Origin: an uncultured Granulosicoccaceae bacterium
Lineage (GTDB): Bacteria > Pseudomonadota > Gammaproteobacteria > CALCKW01
Length of the DNA: 40,827 nt
Direction: 5' to 3'
Assembly (NCBI GenBank): GCA_937965695.1
Contig: CALCKW010000079.1
Coordinates: forward strand, 1 to 40,827
Position numbers and translations under genes: made by a program. Below, one piece after another: positions 25,957-35,441 of the stretch. Below the pieces are notes generated by a model that saw only the letters and a list, made by a program, of their open reading frames with translations, was not told the DNA's origin and did no database searches. Numbering within the stretch: position 1 is the stretch's first letter; each line of letters opens with the position of its first letter.

Positions 25957-26058
25957 TAGATCACCGATTGTCGACGTTAGTTACCGATAACAAGTTAATT
26001 GTACGGCCTCGTCGCATCTGACTCAACCAGCCTTGCAATATTCAGCAAGCAACCATCC

Positions 26059-28875
26059 TTACCAACGACGACGCGACCAGTTTCCTTCACTGTCTCGCTG
26101 CAGCTCAAAATTGGGCCAGAACGCTGGTTGCACATCGACGCTAACGAGTTGCTGGTAATCACTCAACAAGTGTGTGCTCAAGCGCACAGTATCACCTGAT
26201 TTTCGATTTTTTAGCTGTGCAACGAAATCATCTAAGGATGCTATTGCAACCCCATCAACGGCTGTAATCAGACGATTCGGGTATAAGTTTTCTTGCAGCG
26301 TCGGCGAACCAGGTTCTATGTTGCTGACATAAACACCAGCAATTGGCCGTTCCATTTTTTGGCGAACTTCACGGGTTATTTCTTGTACGTAGACACCATT
26401 CCAGCTCACCACGCGTTCAGCGCCTCTAGCCGCCAAGCTTCGCGGTTGATACTCAATAGTCGTTTCAGTGCCGCCACGCAAAACAGTCATGTCGACCTGC
26501 TCTTTTTGAACCGCTATTTCAAGCGCACGCAAAGAGTTGATCGCTTGACCATCAACCGCCACCAACACATCTCCAACTTTTAGCTCGCCGCCGTTATGCA
26601 CTTCGCGCACGTACAATGCGCGACGTTGCCGTACATCCAATCCAGCGAGTTCAGCGGTGCGCTCTGTGCTCAGACCCATCATGCGAGCCTCGTACAAAGG
26701 CACATAATTCAGTCTGGCGTCGAGGGCGTAATGCTGTTCGCCCTGACGAAAATCTTCGAGTGCTTGAAGCAGAATATCTGCAGGCATCCCCCACTCGCCT
26801 TCGTTGACATCGTTGCCATCGGGGAAAGCAAAGCTGGTCCAAAAGGCGTAGACCAAACCTTCGTCATCAGTCAACACACCGCCAAGCGAACGCGGAGGGT
26901 TAAGCAAAGAATAGGCATCCATCGGCGATTGAACAAATCGAGGCCACCGCGAACTGCTAAATATCAGCGTATCCGCATCGGATGATCCGGCAGGCTGTTT
27001 GATGATATTCCCACTGAGGCCGAATCCAACCAACGTTTTAATATCTGGGCTTATATCAGATTCACTGCGTAACAAAGGCGCTTCTAAGCGATCAAGCGGT
27101 AGCCTTGCCGGGTCAATCTGCACAAAAGCGATGTTGTGCTGGGGATGCAGATACACAACTTTTCCGGGCATCTGTTCGGTACCGAACAACGTCACCTGTA
27201 CATCACCCAGAGTGGCGGGAACCGTATTGCGGTCAACCACCACAAGACCCGCAGCAGGGTCGATCAAAAGCCCGGTGCCGCGAAAATTGGTGGCGTAAAC
27301 ATTACTGACTGGGTGAGGCAAATCAAAATCTACGCGCACCAACAAAGGAGACAGACGATCCAGTAAGGGATCTCCAGTAGCGGGTGGCGGAGGCACGGAG
27401 CCACCTGCTTCAGCCATGACATCAGCGTTACTGTCGATCGTCTCACATTGCCACAGCAAGGCATTATCGCGCCGTTCGCACAACCCAGCTTCAAACCAAC
27501 GGTGGTCAACTTTGACCCGAGAAAGCTCGGTCGTGTGCTCGCGACCTGGGGCGATGTATCGAACTAACCACTGATCATTGTGTTTGCTCTGTGCCAAAAC
27601 ACCCAAAAAATCATCCAGATTTTCTATGGATTGATCATTGATCGACGTCAAAATGGCATTGTCCGGAATACCACCACGACGGAAGACATAACCCGTATCA
27701 ACGACGGCGACACCGCGACGAGGTTTGTTCATCGTGCGCGATTGATGCAGGGTCATGTCGTGCAGTAAACCACCACCAACCTGTAAAATGCGCTGGGGAA
27801 TACCGGCGTGCAAATCTGAAACGTCAATCTGCATTTTTTGCAAATTGCCCTGTCGATACACTTCGACATCAACTTGCTTGCCTACACGGGCGTCGAGCAC
27901 CGCATCCAGCGCAACAAACTCATGGACTGGCTTACTGTCAATCTGCGTGAGCACATCGCCTACTTGCAGCTCACCATCAGCCACTCCGCTGGGAAAAACT
28001 TGACCAACAACCAACATACCGGTGTTGCTAGCATCATCTTGCCGCGATTGCTCAACGACTTCAGCAGGCACGCCAAACCGTGCCACGGTGCGATAGGGCT
28101 TATGAGAAAAAACCGTCTGCAGGCCACCGCGAGCGACAACTTCCTCACTCTGCAAACGTTGCAAGGCATGCTGGATACGCCATAACGGCAGAAAGAAGCT
28201 ACTGGCGGTTTTAGCATTGGCGCCCGCATTAAGCGCAACAACCTCACCTTTGATATTGACGACTGGCGAACCAGACGATCCGCCGGATGTACCCGATGCC
28301 GCTTGATAGTAAAAAGTATTGAAGTCGCTAAAACCGTAGCGTCCGTACCGTGGCGCAGCGCGATCGAGTCGGGCGATAGTGCCCGCTAAAATAGACAATT
28401 GCTCGCCACCATCACTACCGATAACTCGGATGTTCAATCCACGGCGCGCACCATCGGGATTGAGTTTCAATGCTCTTGGCTTGGCGAATCGCAACTTTTC
28501 AGGGTCATACCTGAAAATGCCAAAATCATGTATGGGGTCGCGATACACCGGTATAAGATCCACGCGTTCTTGGTTTTGAAAGGTCGCTGTTGCGCGTACC
28601 GGGCCTGCGCCAATGACGTGGCGGTTAGTCAGCAACAGTCCTCGCTCTGCATCCACAACAAAACCCGTGGCAGTCGTGCTTGTTTGCTCATCGTCGTCAT
28701 AGGCTCGCAGTCGCGACAAGTTAATCGCCACTACCGAATCTGCTACAGCGCTGACCGTCGCGGCCCAGTTAGCCTGGGTATCTGGAGCTGTTTCTGCGAC
28801 AGCCGTGCTCGGTACAACACCTATCGAAGCGAGGGCTATTGCCGCCACCAGGACACGCAGTTTCAAGTTTCTCAT
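26059..28875 (-). CDS. periplasmic tandem HtrA/Nma111-like serine protease with four PDZ domains
   Basis: A 938-residue protein starting at the ATG at 28875, with GGAGA upstream and a signal peptide ending near residue 28 (TAVAETA). The first trypsin-like domain has the full triad: His86 in LLTNRHVIG, Asp117 in IHDFGIF, and Ser201 in GTSGGSSGSP. Two PDZ domains follow (GMLVVGQVFPSGVADG and the GVAVVDTGYVFRRGGIP region). The second protease-like domain from about residue 500 has lost the triad: DRNTV replaces the His motif, HNIAFVQ the Asp motif, and PRSLGGVL the Ser motif. Two more PDZ domains end the protein. The same live-plus-dead layout is known in yeast Nma111. Likely role is periplasmic quality control with a pseudoprotease as scaffold. 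Divergent from argA. Confidence 0.9.
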   Translation of the reverse strand: MRNLKLRVLVAAIALASIGVVPSTAVAETAPDTQANWAATVSAVADSVVAINLSRLRAYDDDEQTSTTATGFVVDAERGLLLTNRHVIGAGPVRATATFQNQERVDLIPVYRDPIHDFGIFRYDPEKLRFAKPRALKLNPDGARRGLNIRVIGSDGGEQLSILAGTIARLDRAAPRYGRYGFSDFNTFYYQAASGTSGGSSGSPVVNIKGEVVALNAGANAKTASSFFLPLWRIQHALQRLQSEEVVARGGLQTVFSHKPYRTVARFGVPAEVVEQSRQDDASNTGMLVVGQVFPSGVADGELQVGDVLTQIDSKPVHEFVALDAVLDARVGKQVDVEVYRQGNLQKMQIDVSDLHAGIPQRILQVGGGLLHDMTLHQSRTMNKPRRGVAVVDTGYVFRRGGIPDNAILTSINDQSIENLDDFLGVLAQSKHNDQWLVRYIAPGREHTTELSRVKVDHRWFEAGLCERRDNALLWQCETIDSNADVMAEAGGSVPPPPATGDPLLDRLSPLLVRVDFDLPHPVSNVYATNFRGTGLLIDPAAGLVVVDRNTVPATLGDVQVTLFGTEQMPGKVVYLHPQHNIAFVQIDPARLPLDRLEAPLLRSESDISPDIKTLVGFGLSGNIIKQPAGSSDADTLIFSSSRWPRFVQSPMDAYSLLNPPRSLGGVLTDDEGLVYAFWTSFAFPDGNDVNEGEWGMPADILLQALEDFRQGEQHYALDARLNYVPLYEARMMGLSTERTAELAGLDVRQRRALYVREVHNGGELKVGDVLVAVDGQAINSLRALEIAVQKEQVDMTVLRGGTETTIEYQPRSLAARGAERVVSWNGVYVQEITREVRQKMERPIAGVYVSNIEPGSPTLQENLYPNRLITAVDGVAIASLDDFVAQLKNRKSGDTVRLSTHLLSDYQQLVSVDVQPAFWPNFELQRDSEGNWSRRRW

Positions 28876-29252
28876 GCATTCTCCGTTGTTTGCCGTCAAA
28901 GCGCGCCATCCGCCTCGTTTACTGAGCTGGTCTCACTTGACGTTAAAAGACACCAACAACCAACCACCCCAAGTCAAAGTTTCCATGAACCAAAGACTAA
29001 GATTTTGGGCCGGTATCTGCCTGTGCTTACGTCGATTCTGATATCGATTGTTATACTGAGGGGCAACTACCTTGCCAGCTGTGTAGGTGGGCGAGCATTG
29101 TTCAGCGCTCCAGCAATCCTTGAATCGTTAAAACGATCAGCGCTGTGCCGGTGTAACAAAGGCAACACAACGAACGATAGCGATTCACCCTTGCTTAGAG
29201 TAGACGATCACCTCATGATTCAACGATTTGCACAATTATCGAGTTTTTACGC
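28876..29252. promoter_or_regulatory. divergent promoter region between the HtrA-like protease and argA
   Basis: About 375 bases without a supportable gene. It contains a perfect 14-bp palindrome ATCGTTAAAACGAT at 29124-29137, about 115 bp before argA, which is a regulator-site candidate. It does not match the ArgR box closely. Confidence 0.35.
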
Positions 29253-30566
29253 GTGAGCCAAAAACGTAGTGACCCGCTGGGCGACAATATCGACTGGTTT
29301 AGACAGGCCTCTCCCTATATAAATAGCATGCGAGGTGCAACCTTAGTTTTGTCTGCAACCGATGCAGCCATGCACCAAAAAACCGATGCGCTGCTTGGTG
29401 ATATTGCCTTGTTAAACCATTTGGGCGTGCGTGTTGTTTTGGTGCACGGTATTCGCGACCAACTGGAACTCGCGCTTCAGGCCGAGCAAATCACTTCGAG
29501 CTTTCATGGAGGGCGCCGTGTCACACCCAGTGAGGCGCTGCCTACTTTAAGTGCCGTTATTGGTCGCGAGCGTATCGCCGTTGAAGCAGCACTTTCAGCG
29601 GGTGTAACCGGTGTGTCATCGACCCGGACTAACGTGGTTTCAGGCAACTACATCAAGGCCAAACCCTACGGCATCCACGAAGGTGTGGACTTTCAACACA
29701 CTGGATTGGTTCGTCGAGTGGACGCCGTCGCAATTCACGCCCAACTAGACCGTGGCGCAGTGGTTTTATTGTCGCCTGTTGGGTACTCGCCAAGCGGAGA
29801 GCTTTTCAATCTACGACACGAAGATTTAGCCACCGAAGTAGCTGTGGCCCTACGCGCTGACAAACTCATTCACCTACTACCTAAACGCGACATGAGAACC
29901 CTAGAGCGGACGGCTATTTATCAAATGAGCCCCCAAGATACCGATGTACTCATCGCTCGCCGAAAAGCCATGATCGAACCCTTAAAAGTGGCGCTCAGTT
30001 GCGCTGCTGACGCCTGCAGACGAGGTGTTCGCCGTTGTCATTTACTCAACGCAGAACTAGACGGGAGTTTGTTTCGCGAACTATTTAGCCGTGACGGTTG
30101 CGGCACGATGATAACCACAGATGGCTACGATGGTTTGAGGCGCGCCAGTGCTGATGATCTGTTGGGCATTGAACAATTGATTCGCCCTCTTGAGCAGCAA
30201 GGTGCGCTGGTACCTCGCGCTCGTGAACAACTTGAGCACGACCTCGAGCACTACACCGTGATCGAACGGGATGGTCTTATTGTCGCTTGCGCCGCTATGT
30301 TCTGGCACGGAGACACGTGCGAATTAGCGTGTTTAGCGACGCATGCGGATTACCGAAACGCGGGTCACGCAGAGAACTTACTGAACCACCTGAAAAGGCA
30401 GGCGAAGATGGCGCATGCAAGATCATTGTTCGTCTTGACGACCCAAACCATTCATTGGTTTCGAGAGCGCGGCTTCAAAGCCGGAGACCTCAGTGACCTA
30501 CCCGTACAGAAACGAGAACTCTACAATTTAAATCGCAATTCAAAAATTATGTTAAATTCATTGTAA
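29253..30566 (+). CDS. argA: amino-acid N-acetyltransferase (N-acetylglutamate synthase)
   Basis: A 437-residue enzyme that acetylates glutamate with acetyl-CoA, the first step of arginine synthesis. Start is GTG at 29253. The N-terminal amino-acid-kinase-like domain (ATLVLSATDAAM, LNHLGVRVVLVHGIRDQ, RRVTPSEALP, VLLSPVGYSPSGELFNL) provides the arginine-sensing fold but is not catalytic. The C-terminal GNAT domain has ELACLATHADYRNAGHAENLLNHL, the acetyl-CoA pyrophosphate-binding loop, and ends TIHWFRERGFK. Length matches classical ArgA. Feedback inhibition by arginine is expected from the family. Monocistronic. Confidence 0.95.
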   Translation: MSQKRSDPLGDNIDWFRQASPYINSMRGATLVLSATDAAMHQKTDALLGDIALLNHLGVRVVLVHGIRDQLELALQAEQITSSFHGGRRVTPSEALPTLSAVIGRERIAVEAALSAGVTGVSSTRTNVVSGNYIKAKPYGIHEGVDFQHTGLVRRVDAVAIHAQLDRGAVVLLSPVGYSPSGELFNLRHEDLATEVAVALRADKLIHLLPKRDMRTLERTAIYQMSPQDTDVLIARRKAMIEPLKVALSCAADACRRGVRRCHLLNAELDGSLFRELFSRDGCGTMITTDGYDGLRRASADDLLGIEQLIRPLEQQGALVPRAREQLEHDLEHYTVIERDGLIVACAAMFWHGDTCELACLATHADYRNAGHAENLLNHLKRQAKMAHARSLFVLTTQTIHWFRERGFKAGDLSDLPVQKRELYNLNRNSKIMLNSL

Positions 30567-30701
30567 GCAAAATGTTATGCACTTGATTGCAATGCATCGC
30601 AGCAGATACAGATGACCTACTTTTGTAATTTCCTATGGCCCATGTACCCAAATGTGGCTACCACAGGTCGTCGATTTGTTAGCACAATGTTCAACACAGG
30701 A

Positions 30702-30721
30702 CGGCGACTCAAAAGTCGTCG
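30702..30721. other. strong hairpin in the argA downstream gap
   Basis: CGGCGACT (30702-30709) and AGTCGTCG (30714-30721) form an 8-bp stem with one G-U pair and a 4-nt CAAA loop. No T run follows, so it is not a standard terminator. It lies 41 bp before a 39-residue frame. Confidence 0.4.
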
Positions 30722-30762
30722 GCAAACACAGAATTGAATAATAATCAGATGGCCGTTCATTG

Positions 30763-30882
30763 ATGAGATTTCAACAAGAAAAAAACTTAAGCAATGATTC
30801 GTGTACGCGTTTCGAACGACGCCTCATGGGTATTGCAGCGACTGTGGTCACTTTGACGATCGCCTATTCGATCATTAGCTAA
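30763..30882 (+). CDS. small single-helix membrane protein A (39 residues)
   Basis: A short frame, M-RFQQEKNLSNDSC, then TRFERRLMGIAATVVTLTIA and YSIIS. It has a polar, charged N-terminus and one hydrophobic segment of about 17 residues (22-39), as in single-span inner-membrane miniproteins. It is supported mainly by its similarity to the 41-residue frame 270 bp downstream, which shares TRFERRL followed by a membrane segment. No good ribosome-binding site is visible, so the start is uncertain. Confidence 0.5.
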   Translation: MRFQQEKNLSNDSCTRFERRLMGIAATVVTLTIAYSIIS

Positions 30883-31152
30883 ACGAACCCTAAACTGTCG
30901 GTTCGTCGTGGCGAACGGATTGTATCGATATCTCCATCTCTTCAAATAATCGCGAGTAGATTAATTCACCTATAACTGTCAATCACCTTGACGCCGCCCG
31001 GTGGGGAGTAAATTTCTCCTGAAGCTTTAATCGAGGCACCATTACACTGCTTTTCCGTCTCGCCAATGTAAGCCGATGGCACATTACTTGACCCTTATTT
31101 TTTAGTGTTGGCAAAAAAACCAGCACCCTGCTCCAAGTAAGGGAAAAGAAAG

Positions 31153-31278
31153 ATGAATCACAAAAATGACGCACCCGACTTATTAAAGGTCGACGGCAGC
31201 ACTCGGTTTGAAAGGCGGTTGATTGTTATTTCCCTGATACTTGCGGTCGTGACCCTGTGTATACCGGCAAACACCTAA
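31153..31278 (+). CDS. small single-helix membrane protein B (41 residues)
   Basis: A short frame, MNHKNDAPDLLKVDG, then STRFERRLIVISLILAVVTL and CIPANT. AAGGG lies about 10 nt before the ATG. The N-terminal half is polar; residues 23-38 form a single hydrophobic helix. It shares TRFERRL plus a following transmembrane segment with the protein encoded at 30763-30882, so the two are probably paralogues. Function unknown; single-span miniproteins of this size often modulate a larger membrane protein. Confidence 0.6.
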   Translation: MNHKNDAPDLLKVDGSTRFERRLIVISLILAVVTLCIPANT

Positions 31279-31297
31279 AACGAAAAAGCCAATATAT

Positions 31298-31879
31298 CTA
31301 GGCTTTAAAGAAAGCAATGAGATAACTGTTTAGCCTAGCCAGCCGCGCATTTGGATCCGCCTCACATAACAACTCTTGTTTCAGTTCGATCGGTAATGGG
31401 AGATTTTCGACCAAACGCCCACAGAGCCACGAAGCATTACGCTGTTTTTCCCCAACAGTTTGAATACCCAGCTGATCAAGTATTTGCCAAAGTGCTTCAA
31501 ATTCCTCTGCCACAGGCGTAAAAGGGTCAGCCGCAAAATGCTCAACCTCTGCTAGCCGTAAACCGTCATCTTGAAGCCAACTGCTCTTGAGTTTAACTCT
31601 TGCCATGCCGCGGCAATCAATCAGCAGTAAGCCACTGTCTTCTTTGTTCCAATCTTCGATACGCACCTCGGTACCGATCAAATGTGGCGTTGCGGGCGCT
31701 CCGGCCTCTCCGCCTTGTTCTATTGCGGCCACCACAAACCCAATGCCTTCGCGACTGCAACGCGCAACCATGTCCACGTATCGTGGCTCAAAAATCCTCA
31801 GCGGCAAGTGTCCATCGGGGAAGACTACAAGGTTGAGAGGAAAAACGGGCAACTGACAGGCACTGGTTTTTTCAGTCAT
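31298..31879 (-). CDS. LON substrate-binding domain protein
   Basis: A 193-residue protein made of the N-terminal substrate-binding domain of Lon protease alone, without the ATPase or protease parts. The domain is recognised by LPVFPLNLVVFPDGHLPLRIFEPRYVDMV at residues 10-38 and GTEVRIEDW, then LLLIDCRGMARVKL. Such stand-alone proteins are common in proteobacteria and of unknown role; binding of unfolded proteins is inferred. It is the last gene of a three-gene unit with ubiX and a CaiB/BaiF CoA-transferase, 6 bp after ubiX. Confidence 0.9.
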   Translation of the reverse strand: MTEKTSACQLPVFPLNLVVFPDGHLPLRIFEPRYVDMVARCSREGIGFVVAAIEQGGEAGAPATPHLIGTEVRIEDWNKEDSGLLLIDCRGMARVKLKSSWLQDDGLRLAEVEHFAADPFTPVAEEFEALWQILDQLGIQTVGEKQRNASWLCGRLVENLPLPIELKQELLCEADPNARLARLNSYLIAFFKA

Positions 31880-31885
31880 GGCGAT

Positions 31886-32503
31886 TTAATCCAATCCCCA
31901 CCGAGGCGCTAACTGTTGCTCAACGTCCAGCTGATCCAATACGCGAGCAACAACAAAATCAATCATCTCTTCAACCGTTTTGGGGTGTGTATAAAAAGCG
32001 GGATTGGGCGGCATGATAATCGCGCCTACTCTAGAGAGCCTTAACATGTTTTCAAGATGGATAGCACTGAAGGGCATTTCGCGCGGCATTAGAATGAGTT
32101 TTTTTCGCTCCTTAATCACAACGTCTGCTGCCCGTTCCATTAAATTATTACAAGTGCCCGCAGCCATTGAGGCGAGCGCACCCGTTGTGCACGGACACAC
32201 GACCATTGCCTCTGGAACACCCGAACCGCTCGCTACCGGCGCATTCCAATAATCGGGGCCATAAACATCTAAAAGATCGGGATTGACAGGATACTTCTCA
32301 AGCAAAAATGTTTTGATATCCGCAGGCCTACCCGGCAAGGTCCAATCGGTATCCATACCCACAACTACTTGGCCTGGCTTCGAGATCATCAAGTGAACAC
32401 GAACCCCGGCTTGCAATAAACACTCAAGCAGCCGAAAGGCATACTGAACACCGGAGGCGCCCGTTATGGCCAGCGCCATGCGTCTTGGCTCCTCTACACT
32501 CAT
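31886..32503 (-). CDS. ubiX: flavin prenyltransferase UbiX
   Basis: A 205-residue enzyme that attaches a dimethylallyl group to FMN to make prenylated FMN, the cofactor of UbiD-type decarboxylases. Characteristic segments are MALAITGASGVQYAFRLLE (the Ser/Gly phosphate loop), MVVCPCTTGALASMAAGTCNNLMERAADV, and LILMPREMPFSAIHLENML with the R-E-x-P motif. The ATG overlaps the stop of the CoA-transferase gene by 4 nt. No ubiD gene is in the window, so the decarboxylase served is elsewhere; the likely use is ubiquinone synthesis. Confidence 0.96.
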   Translation of the reverse strand: MSVEEPRRMALAITGASGVQYAFRLLECLLQAGVRVHLMISKPGQVVVGMDTDWTLPGRPADIKTFLLEKYPVNPDLLDVYGPDYWNAPVASGSGVPEAMVVCPCTTGALASMAAGTCNNLMERAADVVIKERKKLILMPREMPFSAIHLENMLRLSRVGAIIMPPNPAFYTHPKTVEEMIDFVVARVLDQLDVEQQLAPRWGLD

Positions 32504-33717
32504 GCGAGCACCCCTTTTTTACGCAACATTTTCAATTTCTCATCGTCCAGTTTTAACAAGTCTCTCAACACCTGATCTGTGTTTGCGCCAAGCGCTGGGG
32601 CATCGCAGTGATTACCCCCAGGTGTTGAACTTAGTTTCGGGTGCATAGCAGGCACTTCAAGGCTTTGACCGTTCGGCCGCTGCACCGTTTCAAACAATCC
32701 ACGTGCTCTAAAATGCGGATCATCCAACATGTCCGCAACACTGTAGATGGGTGCACTGGGTACCTGCGCGTGCCTGAGCATCTCTAGTGCATCGGCGGAA
32801 TCAAGTCCACTCGTCCAGTGCGTAATCGCGGCATCAATGATCGCTTGGTGTTCTACCCTACCCGCATTGTTAGCCATTTTTGGATTATGGCCTAAATCTT
32901 CTCTGCCTGCGGCTTTCATCAGCCGCTTGTAGATACTGTCATTGTTGCCCCCGATAACAATGTGTTTGCCATCAGCACAAGGATAAGTGTTTGTCGGCAC
33001 TATGCCTGTCACGGTTGTACCTGACGGCTCTCGCACAGCTCCCGCACCACTATATTCTGGCACGACGCCTTCTAATAAATTAAAGGCCGACTCCAAAATA
33101 GAGGCGTCGACAACTTGTCCTTTGCCACCGGGTTTTTGCCGCTGCCAAAGTGCCATCAATGTGCCGATTACCGCATGCAATCCGGCTAAAGTGTCTCCCA
33201 TACTCAAGTTGGCCCGCACTGGTGCCTCACCCGGATGACCATTCACGTATCGCAAACCACCCATCGCTTCACAGGCTGAAGCGAAGCCTGGGCGTTCAGC
33301 ATAGGGACCGTCTTGTCCATAACCGGAGATACGCGTAAAAACGATATGTGGGTGGCTTTCTGCGTATTGCTCGGGGCCGATCCCCCATTTTTCTAGCGTG
33401 CCCGGGCGAAAGTTCTCGACCACCACGTCCACTTGCTCAATTAGCTGCCGCACAAGATCACGACCCGCTTCGCTGCGCAAATCCACCGCCACCGAGCGTT
33501 TGTTACGAGCCAAACTGTGCCACCACCAAGACGTGCCGTCTTCATCAAGCAAACGCCAATTACGCAGTGGATCGCCATCACCTGGGGGCTCAATTTTAAT
33601 CACCTCGGCACCAAAGTATCCCAGCATGCTGGCGCAAAAAGGCCCAGCCAATAGCTGGCCAAGCTCAAGAACCTTAAGACCAGACAGAGGTCCCGTGTTA
33701 TCCGTTTTTTTCGACAT
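32500..33717 (-). CDS. CaiB/BaiF-family (class III) CoA-transferase
   Basis: A 405-residue protein of the formyl-CoA transferase family. The N-terminus GLKVLELGQLLAGPFCASMLGYFGAEVIKIE is diagnostic. The catalytic Asp lies in NLSMGDTLAGLHA. Other conserved parts are NKRSVAVDL, VVENFRPGTLEKWGIG and FTRISGYGQDGPYAERPGF. Such enzymes move CoA from a CoA-thioester to a free acid; the acids used here cannot be inferred. It overlaps ubiX by 4 nt and heads the unit CoA-transferase, ubiX, LON-domain protein. A perfect palindrome lies 91 bp upstream of its start. Confidence 0.93.
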   Translation of the reverse strand: MSKKTDNTGPLSGLKVLELGQLLAGPFCASMLGYFGAEVIKIEPPGDGDPLRNWRLLDEDGTSWWWHSLARNKRSVAVDLRSEAGRDLVRQLIEQVDVVVENFRPGTLEKWGIGPEQYAESHPHIVFTRISGYGQDGPYAERPGFASACEAMGGLRYVNGHPGEAPVRANLSMGDTLAGLHAVIGTLMALWQRQKPGGKGQVVDASILESAFNLLEGVVPEYSGAGAVREPSGTTVTGIVPTNTYPCADGKHIVIGGNNDSIYKRLMKAAGREDLGHNPKMANNAGRVEHQAIIDAAITHWTSGLDSADALEMLRHAQVPSAPIYSVADMLDDPHFRARGLFETVQRPNGQSLEVPAMHPKLSSTPGGNHCDAPALGANTDQVLRDLLKLDDEKLKMLRKKGVLA

Positions 33718-33807
33718 CTATACAGTTCCAATTGGCAATGCTGCTGAGATGAATGGTTTTCTCATAGAGAGCGACATCATACCCGTATTGATCTATCCCA
33801 AAAAATG

Positions 33808-33819
33808 ACACGATCGTGT
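33808..33819. promoter_or_regulatory. perfect palindrome upstream of the CoA-transferase gene
   Basis: ACACGATCGTGT, a 12-bp perfect palindrome in the 313-bp divergent gap between the CoA-transferase gene and asnS. It is a plausible TetR- or GntR-type operator, but no regulator gene is nearby. Confidence 0.35.
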
Positions 33820-34030
33820 TAAGGCTTTTAGGGATCAAGCACAAGCTTAGGGAATAGAACAAACCGGCGGTGAAGAGATCGGGTGCGACACTTTGACTGT
33901 CTGTTTGCCGTGTAGGTTGCAGTTAGCGTCGTTCCAATAGAAAACACGTACATCCTTTGCTTCGAACAACTGGCGGCCAACACGTTCGCGGCATACACTC
34001 TAACTAACCCACTTAACAGAGAAAGTCCGC

Positions 34031-35425
34031 ATGACCACTTTGCGTATCAGCGAAATAACCGATAAACACTTGGGGCAAACTGTGACCCTTCGCGGCTGGG
34101 TACGCACCCGTCGCGACTCCAAAGCGGGTTTGTCTTTTGTTCAACTGCACGATGGTTCGCGCTTTGACGTTTTTCAGGTTGTGACGCAACAAGACTTACC
34201 CAACTACATTGATGAGATTCAAAAGCTCACGAGCGGCTGTGCGATTATTGCCACGGGCGAACTGGTGGCGAGCCAAGGTGCAGGCCAATCACTAGAGATG
34301 CAAGCAAACAGTGTTGAGGTTATCGGCTGGGTTGAAGACCCAGAAACCTACCCGGTACAACCCAAACGCCACACCATGGAGTTTTTACGCGAAGTGGCTC
34401 ATTTGCGGCCTCGCACAAATACGTTCGGTGCCGTTGCCCGTGTACGAAACGCTTTAGCGCAATCGGTTCATCGCTACTTTAACGAGCGCGGTTACCTGTG
34501 GGTACACACTCCGCTGATCACGGCGGCCGATGCGGAAGGTGCGGGAGAGCTGTTTAGAGTCTCAACGCTCGATTTGCAAAACCTGCCAAAAACAGACAAA
34601 GGCGAAATCGATTTCCACGAAGACTTTTTTGGTAGAGAAGCCTTCCTGACCGTATCGGGTCAGCTCAATGTCGAGAGCTATTGCCTTGCCCTTGAAAAGG
34701 TCTACACCTTTGGCCCTACTTTTCGCGCTGAAAACTCCAACACAAGTCGCCATCTAGCCGAGTTTTGGATGATAGAACCTGAAATTGCATTCGCTGATCT
34801 CGACGACTTGGCTACGCTCGCCGACGACATGCTCAAATATGTCCTGCACGATTTGATGGAGAGCAATGCCGATGATCTGGCCTTTTTTAATAAACAAATA
34901 GATAAGGGACTAATATCGCGACTGAAAAACTTCATCGACACCCCACTGACGCGAATGGATTACACCGACGCTGTTAACGCCTTACTAAAAGCAGACAAGA
35001 AGTTTGAGTTCCCTGTCTCTTGGGGCGTGGATTTGCAGAGTGAACACGAGCGTTGGTTATGCGAAGAATTTGTCGATGGTCCATTGGTTGTGCAGAACTA
35101 TCCCAAGGACATCAAAGCTTTTTACATGAGGCTGAATGACGACAATAAGACTGTCGCCGCTATGGATTTATTGGCACCTGGCATAGGTGAGATCATCGGT
35201 GGTTCACAACGGGAAGAACGCTTGTCTGTGCTCGATGCCCGAATGGATGAAATGGGTATAGAGAAAGAATCCCTGGATTGGTATCGCGATTTAAGACGCT
35301 ACGGGAGCGTGCCACATGCTGGGTTTGGCTTGGGCTTTGAGCGCCTTATTCTGTATGCCACGGGTATGTCTAATGTGCGCGATGTCATCCCCTTTCCCCG
35401 CACACCGCGCAACGCCCCTTTCTAA
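34031..35425 (+). CDS. asnS: asparagine--tRNA ligase
   Basis: A 464-residue class IIb aminoacyl-tRNA synthetase. The N-terminal OB-fold anticodon-binding domain is seen in [29 protein letters not shown]. Motif 2 lies in [30 protein letters not shown], and motif 3 in [29 protein letters not shown] at the C-terminus. The [19 protein letters not shown] linker and the length identify AsnRS rather than AspRS. It charges tRNA-Asn with asparagine in the cytoplasm, so direct asparaginylation is available. GAGAAAG precedes the ATG. Monocistronic. Confidence 0.97.
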   Translation: MTTLRISEITDKHLGQTVTLRGWVRTRRDSKAGLSFVQLHDGSRFDVFQVVTQQDLPNYIDEIQKLTSGCAIIATGELVASQGAGQSLEMQANSVEVIGWVEDPETYPVQPKRHTMEFLREVAHLRPRTNTFGAVARVRNALAQSVHRYFNERGYLWVHTPLITAADAEGAGELFRVSTLDLQNLPKTDKGEIDFHEDFFGREAFLTVSGQLNVESYCLALEKVYTFGPTFRAENSNTSRHLAEFWMIEPEIAFADLDDLATLADDMLKYVLHDLMESNADDLAFFNKQIDKGLISRLKNFIDTPLTRMDYTDAVNALLKADKKFEFPVSWGVDLQSEHERWLCEEFVDGPLVVQNYPKDIKAFYMRLNDDNKTVAAMDLLAPGIGEIIGGSQREERLSVLDARMDEMGIEKESLDWYRDLRRYGSVPHAGFGLGFERLILYATGMSNVRDVIPFPRTPRNAPF

Positions 35426-35441
35426 AAAAACCTCGTCATCG

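Noticed and set aside
28399..29256. 285-residue plus-strand frame
   Set aside because: Most of it is antisense to the HtrA-like protease gene; composition is Arg/Ser/Cys-rich and it has no family resemblance.
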